Source: Sideroxydans sp. (GTDB taxonomy: Bacteria; Pseudomonadota; Gammaproteobacteria; Burkholderiales; Gallionellaceae). From it: a stretch of 64,000 nucleotides of DNA. Each line of letters begins with the position of its first letter. Position 1 is the stretch's first letter. The notes under the pieces were generated by a model that was not told the origin of the DNA, ran no database searches, and was given only the letters and a program-made list of their open reading frames with translations. The position numbers and the translations under genes were made by a program. Of this stretch, positions 36,812 through 49,149 are shown piece by piece. Location of the stretch: positions 21,595 through 85,594 of the forward strand of contig JAQUAD010000004.1 in assembly GCA_028687425.1 (NCBI GenBank), in the 5' to 3' direction.

Positions 36812-36990
36812 TCCATCCTCCCGAGATAATTATTAGTCTTCAACCACATTCCGCGTCGACTTTACTCCTAATGTACCGGAACAAAAACCCCTCAACTTCC
36901 TTCCATAGCAATTAAGCGCAATTTCCATCCCGAACCGTCCCCGATTGGGCTATCTTTAGCAACCGGTTACACGCAGCAAAAGGCCCCTCC

Positions 36991-39900
36991 ATGACGCAAG
37001 AGATCAGCACCGAAGTCCTCCTCGAAAAATACGCAGAACCCGATGAAACCACGGTGCAGGACGTGCGCCGCCGCGTGGCGCGCGGTCTCGCGCAAGCCGA
37101 GCAACCAGAACAGCGGGCACACTGGGAAGAGACCTTCTTCCAGGCACAAGAGAATGGCTTCGTCCCCGCGGGCCGCATCAACTCCGCCGCCGGACTCAAG
37201 ATACAAGCCACACTCATCAACTGTTTCATGCAACCGGTGGGCGATGCCATCTCCGGCTTCAGCGACGGCCGCCCCGGCATCTACGACGCATTGCAACAGG
37301 CCGCCGAGACCATGCGCCGTGGGGGCGGCGTGGGTTACGACTTCTCCACCATCCGCCCCGAAGGCGCGCACGTCAAAGGCACCAACTCACGCGCTTCCGG
37401 CCCCATCTCCTACATGCGCGTGTTCGACCGTTCCTGCGAGACCGTCGAATCCGCCGGGGCACGACGCGGTGCACAGATGGGCGTACTGCGTTGCGACCAT
37501 CCCGATATCGAGAAATTCATCAGCGCCAAAGACCAGGGCGACCTGCGCAACTTCAACATCTCGGTCGGCGTCACCGATGCGCTGATGCAGGCCGTGGAGA
37601 AGGATGAGGAATTCGAACTGGTGCATAGCGCCGAACCCTCTGCCGCCCTCAAGGAAGCAGGTGCCACGCAACGCGCCGACGGCAAATGGATCTACCGCAA
37701 GGTGCGCGCCACCGAGCTGTGGAAACAGATCATCGCCAGCACCTACGACCACGCAGAGCCGGGCGTGCTGTTCATCGACCTGATGAACCGCGACAACAAC
37801 CTGTCGTATTGCGAAACCATCGAGGCTACGAACCCTTGCGTCACAGCCGACACCTGGGTGATGACGAGCGAAGGCGCGCGACAAGTGCATGAACTGATCG
37901 GCCAACCCTTCTTTGCCATCGTCGATGGCAAACCCTACGCCACCGAATCGCAAGGCTTCTTCTTCACCGGCAGCAAACAGGTCTTCCGCTTGCACACCCG
38001 CGAGGGGCATGCGTTGCGCCTGACGGCAGACCATCCCGTGTTGCGCATTTCCCGCATGACGCGCTATGTGCGCGAAACGGAATGGGTCAAAGCGGTCGAA
38101 CTGCAGCCCAATGACCAGATCGTGTTGCATGACCATCGCGCCTTCAATGCGTGGCAAGGCACGCATACGGAAGCCGAAGGTTATTTGATCGGTCTGCTCA
38201 TCGGCGACGGCACGCTCAAGAACGACAAGGCAGTGCTGAGTGTTTGGGATGTCGCGGCATTAAAGCGCGCCAATGGAGGCGACGTCCAGCCCTCGTCCGG
38301 CGCGGCGAATGTCATGCTGGCGGCTGAGCAAGCGGCACGTACCTTGCCTCACCGTGCCGATTTCCAGGGATGGCAAAGACCGGTAGACGGACGCGGCGAA
38401 TTCCGCCTCGCGACGGGTGCCCTGCGCGCGCTTGCGCTGGAGCTTGGCCTGACACCCGGCAACAAGCGTTTCACCCCTGCGATGGAACGCGCCTCTTCCG
38501 ATTTCTATCGCGGCGCCTTGCGCGGTATGTTCGATGCGGACGGCTCGGTGCAAGGCTCGCAGGCAAAAGGCATCAGCGTGCGCCTGACGCAGACCGACCT
38601 GCACAATCTGCAAACCGTGCAGCGCATGCTGCAACGACTCGGCATCGTCTCCACCATCTACCGGAATCGTCGCCCCGCAGGCATGAAGTTCTTGCCGGAC
38701 GGCAAAGGCAGCGCCAGAGAATATGCCTGTCAGGCATTACACGAACTCATCATCAGCGGCGACAACCTCCTGCGCTACGCGGAACACATCGGCTTTGCCG
38801 ACAGTGACAAACAGGGCCGACTCGCTGAGTTGCTGACGAACTATCAGCGCAAGCCGAATGCAGAACGCTTCGTCGCCACCGTGGCCGCACTGGAAGAAGA
38901 CGACGTGGAAGATGTGTACGACGTAACCGTGTCCGAGGTACATGCCTTCGATGCCAACGGCCTGTATGTCCACAACTGCGCCGAGCAACCCCTGCCCCCT
39001 TACGGCTGCTGCTGTCTCGGTTCGATAGACCTGACGCGCATGGTGAAGAACCCGTTCTCCAACCATGCAGGCTTCGATCACGAGCCGTTCAAGCAACTGG
39101 TACGCACCTCCATCCGCATGCTGGACAACGTGCTGGACGTGACGGCATGGCCGTTGCCCGAACAGCAGGAAGAAGCGCGCAGCAAACGCCGCGTCGGTTT
39201 GGGCTTCACCGGGCTGGGCGATGCGCTGGCGATGCTGGGCCTGCGTTACGACACCGACGAGGCGCGCAACTTCGCGGCCGACATCACACGCATCATGCGC
39301 GACGAGGCCTATGCCGCGTCGGTCGATCTGGCTATCGAGCGCGGTGCCTTCCCGTTGCTGGATGCGGACAAATATCTGGCCGCACCGCGCTTCGCCTCAC
39401 GCCTGCCGGACGAACTGAAAGACAAGATACGCAAGCACGGCATCCGCAACAGTCACCTGCTTTCCATCGCGCCTACCGGAACCATCTCGCTGGCCTTCGC
39501 CGACAATGCGTCCAACGGCATCGAGCCGCCCTTCTCCTGGTTCTACACGCGCAAGAAGCGCATGCCGGATGGCACGACCAAGGACTATCAGGTGGAAGAC
39601 CATGCCTGGCGCTTGTTCAAGAAACAGGGGGGCGACACCAGCAAACTGCCGCCCGCTTTCGTCACCGCGCTGGAGATCTCTGCCATCGACCACATGAAGA
39701 TGGTCGCTGCGGTCGCACCCTACATCGACACCTCGATCAGCAAGACGGTGAACGTGCCTGCCGACTATCCTTATGAGGATTTCAAGGACCTGTACACCGA
39801 AGCATGGAAGGCCGGTCTGAAAGGTCTGGCGACCTATAGACCGAACAGCGTGCTGGGTTCGGTGTTGTCGGTGACGCCGGAGAAGGAAGAAGAAGAACAA

Positions 39901-41025
39901 CCGCAGGATTTCGTGTTCGATCAGGATAGACGCATCGTGCTCGAATCCGCGCCTAAGCCTGCATTGGCCTCGCTGCGCTGGCCGGGCCGTCCCGACCTGC
40001 CCGCAGGTAGCGAAGGTTGGGTGTCGCAGGTGGTGAAGCATCCGTTGGGCAGTTTCGTGGCCTTCGTGTCGCACACCACGAACTTCCCCCACCCCAACCC
40101 TCCCCCGGAGGGAGAGGGAGCAAACGCCTCGCTGCGCGACTCTTCGACTCTGAGTTGCAACCATCCGTTCGAAGTGTGGGTGAACGGTTCCGAGCAACCG
40201 CGCGGACTCGGCGCATTGGCAAAGTCGCTCTCCATGGACATGCGCACGCGCGATCCAGTGTGGATACGCATGAAGCTGGAGATGCTGATGAAGTCTGCGG
40301 GCGACGATGCCTTCGACATGCCGATGCCGCCGGATGGCGAAGTGAAGCGCATGCCCAGCTTGGTCGCGGCATTCGCGCACCTGCTGAAATTCCGCATCGA
40401 ACAACTCGGCGCACTGGAAGTCTGCGAGGATTCGACCACGCCGATGATGGATGCGCTGTTCGCCAAGAAAGAACCCAAGACCGGCGTGGACGGCACCATG
40501 AGCTGGACGGTGGACATCTCCAACGCGGGCAGTGGTGATGACTTCGTGCTCGGCCTGAAAGAACTGGTGTTGCCGGATGGGCAGCGCCGCCCTTACTCCA
40601 TGTGGTTGTCCGGCGTTTACCCGCGTTCGCTCGATGGCCTGTGCAAGGTGTTGAGTCTGGACATGCGCGTGATCGATCCGGCCTGGATCGGCATGAAGTT
40701 GCGCAAGCTGCTTAACTTCGGCGAACCGCTGGGCGATTTCATGGCGCGCGTACCGGGCGGCAACAAGATGGAGAGCTATCCCTCCACCGTTTCCTATGTG
40801 GCGCAACTCATCATCCACCGTTTCGCCATGCTGGGCATCCTCGACGAACACGGTTACCCGGTGCAGCAGATGGGCGTGCTGGAGATCCCCGAAGGGCAGA
40901 TCAAACCGACCACGGTGAAACCGCTGGCGGGCAAGCACTGCAAGGAATGCGGCAATGCCACGTTGATCAAGAAGGACGGTTGCGAGTTCTGCACCAGCTG
41001 CGGAGCGATCGGGGCCTGTGGTTAG
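36991..41025 (+). CDS. nrdJ: adenosylcobalamin-dependent ribonucleotide reductase with intein
   Basis: A 1344-residue class II ribonucleotide reductase precursor (964 without the intein). N-terminal 'GRINSAAGL', '[11 protein letters not shown]', '[13 protein letters not shown]' and '[20 protein letters not shown]' fit NrdJ, and the active site N-P-C-A-E is interrupted at the cysteine by an intein (residues 283-662). C-terminal exteins '[24 protein letters not shown]' and '[13 protein letters not shown]' follow. The end holds two copies of a TSCPD-type module (about 1055-1110 and 1190-1290) and a zinc ribbon (CKECG...CTSCG). Residues 1030-1046 are an in-frame REP-like insertion. It makes deoxyribonucleotides using B12. 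Confidence 0.95.
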   Translation: MTQEISTEVLLEKYAEPDETTVQDVRRRVARGLAQAEQPEQRAHWEETFFQAQENGFVPAGRINSAAGLKIQATLINCFMQPVGDAISGFSDGRPGIYDALQQAAETMRRGGGVGYDFSTIRPEGAHVKGTNSRASGPISYMRVFDRSCETVESAGARRGAQMGVLRCDHPDIEKFISAKDQGDLRNFNISVGVTDALMQAVEKDEEFELVHSAEPSAALKEAGATQRADGKWIYRKVRATELWKQIIASTYDHAEPGVLFIDLMNRDNNLSYCETIEATNPCVTADTWVMTSEGARQVHELIGQPFFAIVDGKPYATESQGFFFTGSKQVFRLHTREGHALRLTADHPVLRISRMTRYVRETEWVKAVELQPNDQIVLHDHRAFNAWQGTHTEAEGYLIGLLIGDGTLKNDKAVLSVWDVAALKRANGGDVQPSSGAANVMLAAEQAARTLPHRADFQGWQRPVDGRGEFRLATGALRALALELGLTPGNKRFTPAMERASSDFYRGALRGMFDADGSVQGSQAKGISVRLTQTDLHNLQTVQRMLQRLGIVSTIYRNRRPAGMKFLPDGKGSAREYACQALHELIISGDNLLRYAEHIGFADSDKQGRLAELLTNYQRKPNAERFVATVAALEEDDVEDVYDVTVSEVHAFDANGLYVHNCAEQPLPPYGCCCLGSIDLTRMVKNPFSNHAGFDHEPFKQLVRTSIRMLDNVLDVTAWPLPEQQEEARSKRRVGLGFTGLGDALAMLGLRYDTDEARNFAADITRIMRDEAYAASVDLAIERGAFPLLDADKYLAAPRFASRLPDELKDKIRKHGIRNSHLLSIAPTGTISLAFADNASNGIEPPFSWFYTRKKRMPDGTTKDYQVEDHAWRLFKKQGGDTSKLPPAFVTALEISAIDHMKMVAAVAPYIDTSISKTVNVPADYPYEDFKDLYTEAWKAGLKGLATYRPNSVLGSVLSVTPEKEEEEQPQDFVFDQDRRIVLESAPKPALASLRWPGRPDLPAGSEGWVSQVVKHPLGSFVAFVSHTTNFPHPNPPPEGEGANASLRDSSTLSCNHPFEVWVNGSEQPRGLGALAKSLSMDMRTRDPVWIRMKLEMLMKSAGDDAFDMPMPPDGEVKRMPSLVAAFAHLLKFRIEQLGALEVCEDSTTPMMDALFAKKEPKTGVDGTMSWTVDISNAGSGDDFVLGLKELVLPDGQRRPYSMWLSGVYPRSLDGLCKVLSLDMRVIDPAWIGMKLRKLLNFGEPLGDFMARVPGGNKMESYPSTVSYVAQLIIHRFAMLGILDEHGYPVQQMGVLEIPEGQIKPTTVKPLAGKHCKECGNATLIKKDGCEFCTSCGAIGACG
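37837..38976 (+). other. LAGLIDADG homing-endonuclease intein inside nrdJ
   Basis: The 380-residue intein starts at Cys283 (block A '[14 protein letters not shown]'), has block B '[10 protein letters not shown]' with the T-x-x-H, the two dodecapeptide motifs '[12 protein letters not shown]' and '[11 protein letters not shown]' of a LAGLIDADG endonuclease, block F '[13 protein letters not shown]', and ends '...YVHN' before Cys663. Both splice residues (Cys1, terminal Asn, Cys+1) and both endonuclease acidic motifs look intact, so splicing and homing may both work. The site NP^CAE is the known RIR1-type insertion point at the catalytic cysteine. Confidence 0.93.
40085..40121. repeat. REP-like GC palindrome inside the nrdJ reading frame
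   Basis: The 'CCCCAACCCTCCCCC...' leader followed by GGAGGGAGAGGG is the common proteobacterial REP-like element; CCCTCC (40098-40103) pairs with GGAGGG (40107-40112). Translated in frame it gives [11 protein letters not shown], a well-known read-through of such elements, set between the conserved 'VAFVSHTT' and 'HPFEVWVNG'. Confidence 0.75.
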
Positions 41026-41108
41026 TCCGTAACGAATCCGAGGTTGAACCGAACGCCTGAGTGCGGTACGGTCTGGCCTCGCTCTCTCCAGCCACACAAC
41101 TGCCACAC

Positions 41109-41945
41109 ATGATCCGTCTCTGCCTCAAACTCTGCCTGCTGTTCCTCGCCCTGCCCCAATTCGCTCTGGCTGCGCTGCCGCAGGCATCCAACGTTCCCGG
41201 CGGCGTCGCACTCATCCCGCTGGGTGCCGTCGCCGAACATGCGCAACCGCCGCAGGCCTGGCTGGGCGAACAACCCGTTCTGGTCGCTGCCGACAAAGGC
41301 AAGTGGTATGCCGTGGTTGGCCTGCCGCTGGACATAAAGACAGGCTTGCACACGCTGCGCGCAAAGGCGGATGAAGAAACGATGTCGCTCGCCTTCAAGG
41401 TCAAGCCCAAGAAATATCCCGAACAGCACATCACCCTGAAAGACAAAAGCAAGGTACAGCTCTCCCCCGAAGACGAGGCGCGGGCCTTGAGTGAGATCGC
41501 GCTCATCAAACAACTCAAGCTGCATTGGCAACCGAGTCCCGACACCGATCCCGGCTTCATCCTGCCCGCCAAAGGCAGACTGTCCGGCCAGTTCGGTTCG
41601 CGCCGCGTCTTCAATGGCGAACCGCGGGCGCCGCATGCCGGCATCGATGTCGCTGCACGCAAAGGCAGCAAGGTCTCCGCCAGCTCGCATGCCAAAGTAC
41701 TCGCGGTCGGCGATTACTTCTTCAACGGCAAGACCGTCTTCCTTGACCACGGCAACGGCCTCATCACCATGTACTGCCATCTGGACCGCATCGACGTCGG
41801 CGAGAACGATGTCGTGCAAAAAGGACAGCAGATCGGCCTGTCCGGCATGACCGGCCGCGCCACCGGTCCGCATCTGCACTGGAGCGTCATCCTCAACGGC
41901 GCGATGGTGAACCCGAAACTATTCCTGCCCAGACAACTCAAGTAA
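41109..41945 (+). CDS. M23 family (LytM) metallopeptidase
   Basis: A 278-residue secreted peptidase. The signal peptide is at residues 1-21 (cleavage near 'QFALA'), followed by a ~130-residue N-terminal region and a LytM domain with 'HAGIDVAARKGSKV' (His, Asp) and 'HLHWSV' (second His pair), giving the zinc site of a cell-wall cross-link hydrolase. I use ATG 41109; the open frame upstream to 41061 is not signal-like. It probably trims peptidoglycan in the periplasm. Confidence 0.93.
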   Translation: MIRLCLKLCLLFLALPQFALAALPQASNVPGGVALIPLGAVAEHAQPPQAWLGEQPVLVAADKGKWYAVVGLPLDIKTGLHTLRAKADEETMSLAFKVKPKKYPEQHITLKDKSKVQLSPEDEARALSEIALIKQLKLHWQPSPDTDPGFILPAKGRLSGQFGSRRVFNGEPRAPHAGIDVAARKGSKVSASSHAKVLAVGDYFFNGKTVFLDHGNGLITMYCHLDRIDVGENDVVQKGQQIGLSGMTGRATGPHLHWSVILNGAMVNPKLFLPRQLK

Positions 41946-42016
41946 TCGCCCCCGTATCGGCCACATGTAGAGTGTGGTTGATGGTGTAAACTCCCGCCCC
42001 GCAGGAAAAATTACAG

Positions 42017-42044
42017 GTGCGGCCGTTCGATAAGCGGACCGCAC
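42017..42044 (+). promoter_or_regulatory. hairpin upstream of the PilJ-type GGDEF-EAL gene
   Basis: GTGCGG-CCG, loop TTCGATAAG, then CGG-a-CCGCAC makes a 9-base-pair stem with one bulged base, in the 181-base gap between the LytM gene and the following signalling gene. It is followed by GGAGAGAGTAAG. There is no T-run, so it is a leader structure rather than an obvious terminator. I match it to no riboswitch class. Confidence 0.4.
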
Positions 42045-42126
42045 TGAACAGGAGAGAGTAAGCTTCATGTCATGCAATCCTTTGTGGCAGGCATGTCCAC
42101 GCTGCCGCCGATAGATGCGGAGTGCC

Positions 42127-45100
42127 ATGACCCCACACATCCACTCTGAACACGCATCGCATACCAGTGTCGCCCGTGCGCTGACCTGGCGTTATGCCAT
42201 CGCTCTGGCGCTGGTGGCTACTCTGTCGACGGCGGCCTGGATCAGTCTAGATCTCGTGATCACCGAGCAGAAGAGCACGGCAGCCGTGGTCAACGTGAGC
42301 GGACGCCAGCGCATGCTGAGTCAGCGCACCGCACTGTTCTCCAACCTGCTGATCGATGCGCGCAAGAACGAACGCCCGGCCATCCGTAGCAAACTGCGGG
42401 AAGCGATCGACTTGATGGACGTGTCGCATCAGGGCCTGACCCATGGCAATGCAGAAATGGGTTTGCCCGGCGTGCTGTCACCGACCGTGCATGCCATGTA
42501 CTTCGAGGGCCCGGATGCGCTCGATGTGCAGGTCGACACCTACATCAAGGCAGTACGTGAACTGCTTCAGCATGAAGACGACGCACTGCGTCACGATCTT
42601 CCTGTGATGCAATACATCACCCGTACCGCACCGGGCCCGCTGGTCGCCGCGCTGGACAGCATGGTGCAGCAATACCAGCTGGAGGGTGAGACAGCCGTCG
42701 CGCAGCTGAAACATGCCGAGACGCTGTTCTGGCTGATCACGCTGGTACTGTTGCTGCTTGAAGCGGCGCTGATCTTCCACCCGTTCACCCGTCATGTCCG
42801 GCTCATCATCGGCAGATTGCAGCAAGTGTCCGATGAACTGCGCCTGCATCATGAGCACCTGGAAGAACTGGTATGGCAGCGCACCCAAGAGCTCGAACAC
42901 AGAAGCAAGGAACTCATCGAGAGCGAAGAGAAGTTCCGCGTGATCGGCACCTTTGCCAAGGACGCCATCGTGATCGTCGGTTCGGACGAGCAGATCGTTT
43001 ACTGGAATCCGGCCGCCGAAAAAATATTCGGTCATACGACAGACGAGGTACTCGGCAAGAACCTACACAAACTGCTGACCCCGGATAGTTACCGCGACAA
43101 GGCACACCAGGCTTTCAGCCGCTTCCGCCACAGCGGCGAGGGCGACATCATCGGCACCACCTTCGAGATCAGTGCGCTGCGCAAGAACGGCGAGGAATTC
43201 CCGGTCGAGTTGTCGATCTCCGCCTTCCGCCTGCACGACCAGTGGCACGCCCTGGGCCTGATCCGCGACATCACCGAGCGCAAGCAGACCGAAACCGCGC
43301 TGCACCAGCAGCAACAGTTCTCGGAAGACATCATCAACAGCCTGCCCGGCCTCTTCTACATGCTGGATGCCGGTGGCAGATTCATCCGGGTGAACGCACT
43401 GTTCCTGGAACAGACAGGCTACTCGCAACAAGAGCTAGACAACATGAGGGCGCTGGATCTGTTCGAGGGCGACGACAAGGCGTTGATCGCAGCGCGCATG
43501 CAGGATGTGTTCATGAACGGCAGCGCCTCGGCGGAAGCGGAGCTCGTCCTGAAATCCGGACAGAAAGTCCCTTACTATTTCACAGGTCACATCAGCCGTC
43601 GCGACGGCCATTCCTATCTGGTGGGCATCGGCACCGACATCACCGAGCGCAAACGCTCAGAAGATGCACTGCGCATCATCGCCAGTGTGTTCGACAACAG
43701 CCAGGAAGCCATCCTGATCACCGACGCCGACAACAACATCCTCGAGGTCAATCCCGCTTTCATCGACATCACCGGCTACACCCGCGAAGAAGTGCTGGGC
43801 CGCAATCCCCGCCTGCTCAGTTCCGGCCGTCACGACCGCGACTTCTATCGCGGCATGTGGCAAACGTTGCAGCGCGACCGAGCCTGGCGCGGCGAGATCT
43901 GGAACCGGCGCAAGTCGGGCGAGATCTACGCCGAGCTGCTATCCATCTCGGCCATCCGCGACGATGAAGACAAACTGCAACGCTACGTCGGCGTGTTCTC
44001 CGACATCAGCCACCTGAAGGCGCACGAAGCCGAACTCAGCCGCATCGCGCATTACGATGCGCTGACCGGCATCCCCAACCGGGTGCTGCTGGCCGACCGC
44101 ATGAAACAGGCCATCGCCCAGACAGCGCGCGAACAGAACATGCTGGCGGTGTGCTATCTCGATCTGGACGGTTTCAAGCAGATCAACGACACACTGGGGC
44201 ACGATGCAGGCGACCAGGTGCTGGTCGAGATCGCCAGCCGCATCGGCAAGACCCTGCGCGGGGGCGATACCGTGGCCCGTCTGGGCGGCGACGAATTCGT
44301 GGTTGTGCTGCTTGGGCTGGAAAAGGGCGAAGAATGCATGGCCACGCTGGAACGCCTGCTGACCGTCATTTCCGAGCCGATGGCAGTCAAAGAGCAGTCG
44401 CTGGCGCTGAGCACCAGCATCGGCGTCAGCCTCTATCCGCTGGATGATGAAGATCCCGACACACTGCTGCGCCATGCCGACCAGGCCATGTACGTTGCCA
44501 AGCAGTCGGGCAAGAACCGCTTCCACATCTACGACCCGGCGCTGGACATGCGCACCCGCACCCAGCACGCCATGCTCAACAACATCCGCGAAGCACTGGA
44601 ACAACAGCAGTTCGAACTGCACTACCAGCCCAAGATCGATTTGCGCACACGCCAGCTGGTCGGTGCCGAAGCACTTATCCGCTGGCGTCATCCGCAGCGC
44701 GGCCTGCTGTTCCCTAACGAGTTCCTGCGTCCGATCGAAAACACCTCACTCGACATCGAGATCGGCGACTGGGTGATCGGCAACGCGTTGCAGCAGCTTG
44801 AAAACTGGCAGCAGGACGGGCTGGACATCGAGGTCAGCATCAACATCTCCGCCCACCACCTTGAATCGCGAGGTTTCGCGGACAAGTTGCAGCATCAGCT
44901 GTCTTGCCACCCCAAACTGCCCCCGGGACGGCTGCAGATCGAAGTACTGGAGACAGCGGCGCTGAACGACATCGCCATCGTGCGCGACGTGATCGAGGCC
45001 TGCCGCAAGTTCGGCGTGCGCTTTGCACTGGACGATTTCGGCACCGGTTATTCCTCGCTGTCCTACCTGAGCGGACTGCCGGTGGACGTGCTCAAGATCG

Positions 45101-45324
45101 ACCAGTCCTTCGTGCGCGACATGCTGGAAGACAAAGGCGACTTCGCCATCGTGCAAGGCATCATCGCACTGGCGCACGCGTTCGAACGACAGATCGTGGC
45201 CGAAGGCATCGAGACCGAGGCGCATTACCGCGCGCTGCTCGAGATGGGCTGCAGCTACGGTCAGGGTTATCTGATCGCCCGCCCGATGCCGGCGAATGAA
45301 CTGCATCACTGGAAATTCAAATGA
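42127..45324 (+). CDS. PilJ-sensor PAS-GGDEF-EAL c-di-GMP enzyme
   Basis: A 1065-residue membrane protein. A helix at about 20-42 is followed by a periplasmic PilJ/NarX-like domain ('NVSGRQRMLSQRTALFSNLL', a P-box-like motif), a second helix near 205-225, a coiled coil, three PAS/PAC units, GGDEF and EAL. The catalytic sites are intact: GGDEF with I-site RGGD; EALIRW, 'DDFGTGYSSLSYL', 'KIDQSFVRD', 'VAEGIETE'. I prefer ATG 42127, with GGAG four bases upstream, over 42115. An HDOD gene follows 25 bases later. Confidence 0.92.
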   Translation: MTPHIHSEHASHTSVARALTWRYAIALALVATLSTAAWISLDLVITEQKSTAAVVNVSGRQRMLSQRTALFSNLLIDARKNERPAIRSKLREAIDLMDVSHQGLTHGNAEMGLPGVLSPTVHAMYFEGPDALDVQVDTYIKAVRELLQHEDDALRHDLPVMQYITRTAPGPLVAALDSMVQQYQLEGETAVAQLKHAETLFWLITLVLLLLEAALIFHPFTRHVRLIIGRLQQVSDELRLHHEHLEELVWQRTQELEHRSKELIESEEKFRVIGTFAKDAIVIVGSDEQIVYWNPAAEKIFGHTTDEVLGKNLHKLLTPDSYRDKAHQAFSRFRHSGEGDIIGTTFEISALRKNGEEFPVELSISAFRLHDQWHALGLIRDITERKQTETALHQQQQFSEDIINSLPGLFYMLDAGGRFIRVNALFLEQTGYSQQELDNMRALDLFEGDDKALIAARMQDVFMNGSASAEAELVLKSGQKVPYYFTGHISRRDGHSYLVGIGTDITERKRSEDALRIIASVFDNSQEAILITDADNNILEVNPAFIDITGYTREEVLGRNPRLLSSGRHDRDFYRGMWQTLQRDRAWRGEIWNRRKSGEIYAELLSISAIRDDEDKLQRYVGVFSDISHLKAHEAELSRIAHYDALTGIPNRVLLADRMKQAIAQTAREQNMLAVCYLDLDGFKQINDTLGHDAGDQVLVEIASRIGKTLRGGDTVARLGGDEFVVVLLGLEKGEECMATLERLLTVISEPMAVKEQSLALSTSIGVSLYPLDDEDPDTLLRHADQAMYVAKQSGKNRFHIYDPALDMRTRTQHAMLNNIREALEQQQFELHYQPKIDLRTRQLVGAEALIRWRHPQRGLLFPNEFLRPIENTSLDIEIGDWVIGNALQQLENWQQDGLDIEVSINISAHHLESRGFADKLQHQLSCHPKLPPGRLQIEVLETAALNDIAIVRDVIEACRKFGVRFALDDFGTGYSSLSYLSGLPVDVLKIDQSFVRDMLEDKGDFAIVQGIIALAHAFERQIVAEGIETEAHYRALLEMGCSYGQGYLIARPMPANELHHWKFK

Positions 45325-45349
45325 TGCCCGCGACAGAAAAGGAGACATC

Positions 45350-46210
45350 ATGAACGCATTGCCCCCCATGCGGCAGGCGATGGAACGCATCGGCTCGCTG
45401 CCGCCCATTCCGCAGGTCGCGCAGCGCATCCTGTCGCTGAAGATCAACACCGACGAAGGCGAACGCACCTTGCTGAAACTGATCGAGCAGGATCCGCCCA
45501 TCCTCGCCAAGGTGATCGGCCTCGCCAACTCGCCCCTGTTCGGTACCAGCCGCAAGATACTCAACCTGCATGATGCGGCAGCGATCCTCGGCAGCAAACG
45601 GATCAAGATGGTCGCACTGAGCTTCGCCATGATGACCGCCATGGCACGCAAATCCGTCGGCCACCTGGACATGCACAAGCTGTGGCAGCACAGCCTGTCC
45701 GTCGCACTGACCATGGACACGCTCGCCCACCACATGCCGCGCGCCCTGCGCCCCTCCGACGAGGAGATCTACCTGTCCGGCCTGCTGCACGACATCGGCT
45801 TCATGGTGCTGGACTACCTCGACCCTGCGCTCAGCGACGCCTTCCATGCCCGCCTCGCCAGAGAACCCGGCTGCACCGTGGAGCAGATCGAGGCGGAGAT
45901 GCTGGAAACCAGCCACGGCGAACTGGGTGCGGAGCTGGCGCGCCACTGGGATCTGCCGGAATCCATCGCCACCGTGCTGCACTATCACCACACGCCGGAT
46001 GATCCGCGTGCCGCCGGCGGGCAACCGCTGGTCGGCATGGCCTGCATGGCGGAAAAACTGCTGCCTACTTTCGGCATCGTGGAGCCGGTCATGCTGGAGA
46101 TCGAAGACAGCGCCTGGCTGGCACTGGGCATAGACCCGGCACAGGCGGAAACCATCAAGGCACGCGTACTCGAACACATACAGGAAGTCGCGTCCGCGAC
46201 CCCAGCCTGA
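45350..46210 (+). CDS. HDOD domain signalling protein
   Basis: A 286-residue HDOD protein (an HD-related domain found in signalling). It begins 'MNALPPMRQAMERIGSLPPIPQVAQRIL' split as LPPIPQVAQRIL, and has the typical 'LIEQDPPILAKVIGLANSPLFG' and 'LHDIGFMVLDYLDP'. The HD pair (LLHDIGFM) is kept but the family is not a clear phosphodiesterase. The start at ATG 45350 has a strong AAAAGGAG upstream. It likely works with the GGDEF-EAL protein encoded just before it, 25 bases upstream. Confidence 0.9.
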   Translation: MNALPPMRQAMERIGSLPPIPQVAQRILSLKINTDEGERTLLKLIEQDPPILAKVIGLANSPLFGTSRKILNLHDAAAILGSKRIKMVALSFAMMTAMARKSVGHLDMHKLWQHSLSVALTMDTLAHHMPRALRPSDEEIYLSGLLHDIGFMVLDYLDPALSDAFHARLAREPGCTVEQIEAEMLETSHGELGAELARHWDLPESIATVLHYHHTPDDPRAAGGQPLVGMACMAEKLLPTFGIVEPVMLEIEDSAWLALGIDPAQAETIKARVLEHIQEVASATPA

Positions 46211-46226
46211 CCGCGCGCCGATCACC

Positions 46227-46787
46227 ATGCGCCCCGTCCCCGCTACCGACTACCTCAGCGGTTACCCTGCCGATCTGGTAGCACAGGTACGGCAACTGAT
46301 CGCTCAGGACAAGGTCGCCGGCCTGCTGCGCAAGAAATATCCAGCTCCACACGATGTGCGCACCGACAAGGCACTGTACGACTACGTGCTGCAGCTCAAG
46401 AACGAATACCTGCGCAACGCCGGACAACTGAGCAAGGTGATGTTCGACAACAAATTGCAGGTGCTGCACAACGCGCTCGGCACCCACACCACCCACTCGC
46501 GCGTGCAGGGCCAGAACCTCAAGGCCAAAAAAGAGATCCGCATCGCATCTGTTTTCAAAGAGACCCCGCCCGAATTCCTGCGCATGATCGTCGTGCACGA
46601 ACTGGCGCATATGAAACAACGCGAACACGACAAGGCTTTCTACCAGTTGTGCATGTACATGGAACCGGGCTACGGCCAGCTGGAATTCGACCTGCGTGTG
46701 TATCTGAGTTATCTCGATGCGGGCGGTGCTGCGCTGTGGCCCGCCTTGCCGCGCTGCCCCCTTCCCTCCTCACCCAGTAGTCAATGA
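46227..46787 (+). CDS. YgjP-like (DUF45/M48-type) metallopeptidase
   Basis: A 186-residue protein whose only clear motif is the zinc site 'VVHELAHMKQREHDKAFY' (His124, Glu125, His128, and a third ligand near His134), the YgjP/WLM-type pattern. The N-terminal part holds a basic 'KKYPAPHDVRTDKALYDYV' region. It begins 16 bases after the HDOD gene, so probably in the same transcript. Substrate unknown. Confidence 0.85.
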   Translation: MRPVPATDYLSGYPADLVAQVRQLIAQDKVAGLLRKKYPAPHDVRTDKALYDYVLQLKNEYLRNAGQLSKVMFDNKLQVLHNALGTHTTHSRVQGQNLKAKKEIRIASVFKETPPEFLRMIVVHELAHMKQREHDKAFYQLCMYMEPGYGQLEFDLRVYLSYLDAGGAALWPALPRCPLPSSPSSQ

Positions 46788-46837
46788 CCAGTGAATACCC
46801 CATGGCTGCGCTGCCGGCATGGGAGTAGATTCGAGCG

Positions 46838-49133
<2,296 letters not shown>

Positions 49134-49149
49134 GCCGGGAGGGGGCGCT

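Noticed and set aside
36812..36990. Cobalamin riboswitch expected before a B12-dependent reductase
   Set aside because: I looked for a B12-box-like core and NrdR boxes in this gap and saw neither.
39397..41106. Long open frame of 569 codons antisense to nrdJ
   Set aside because: Its product is Arg/His-rich without any domain, and it lies fully opposite a strongly supported gene; typical of GC-rich shadow frames.
42050..42110. Possible glycine or other riboswitch after the hairpin upstream of the PilJ-type gene
   Set aside because: A GGAGAG-like run is present, but the other conserved core elements of a glycine aptamer are missing, and I matched no other class.
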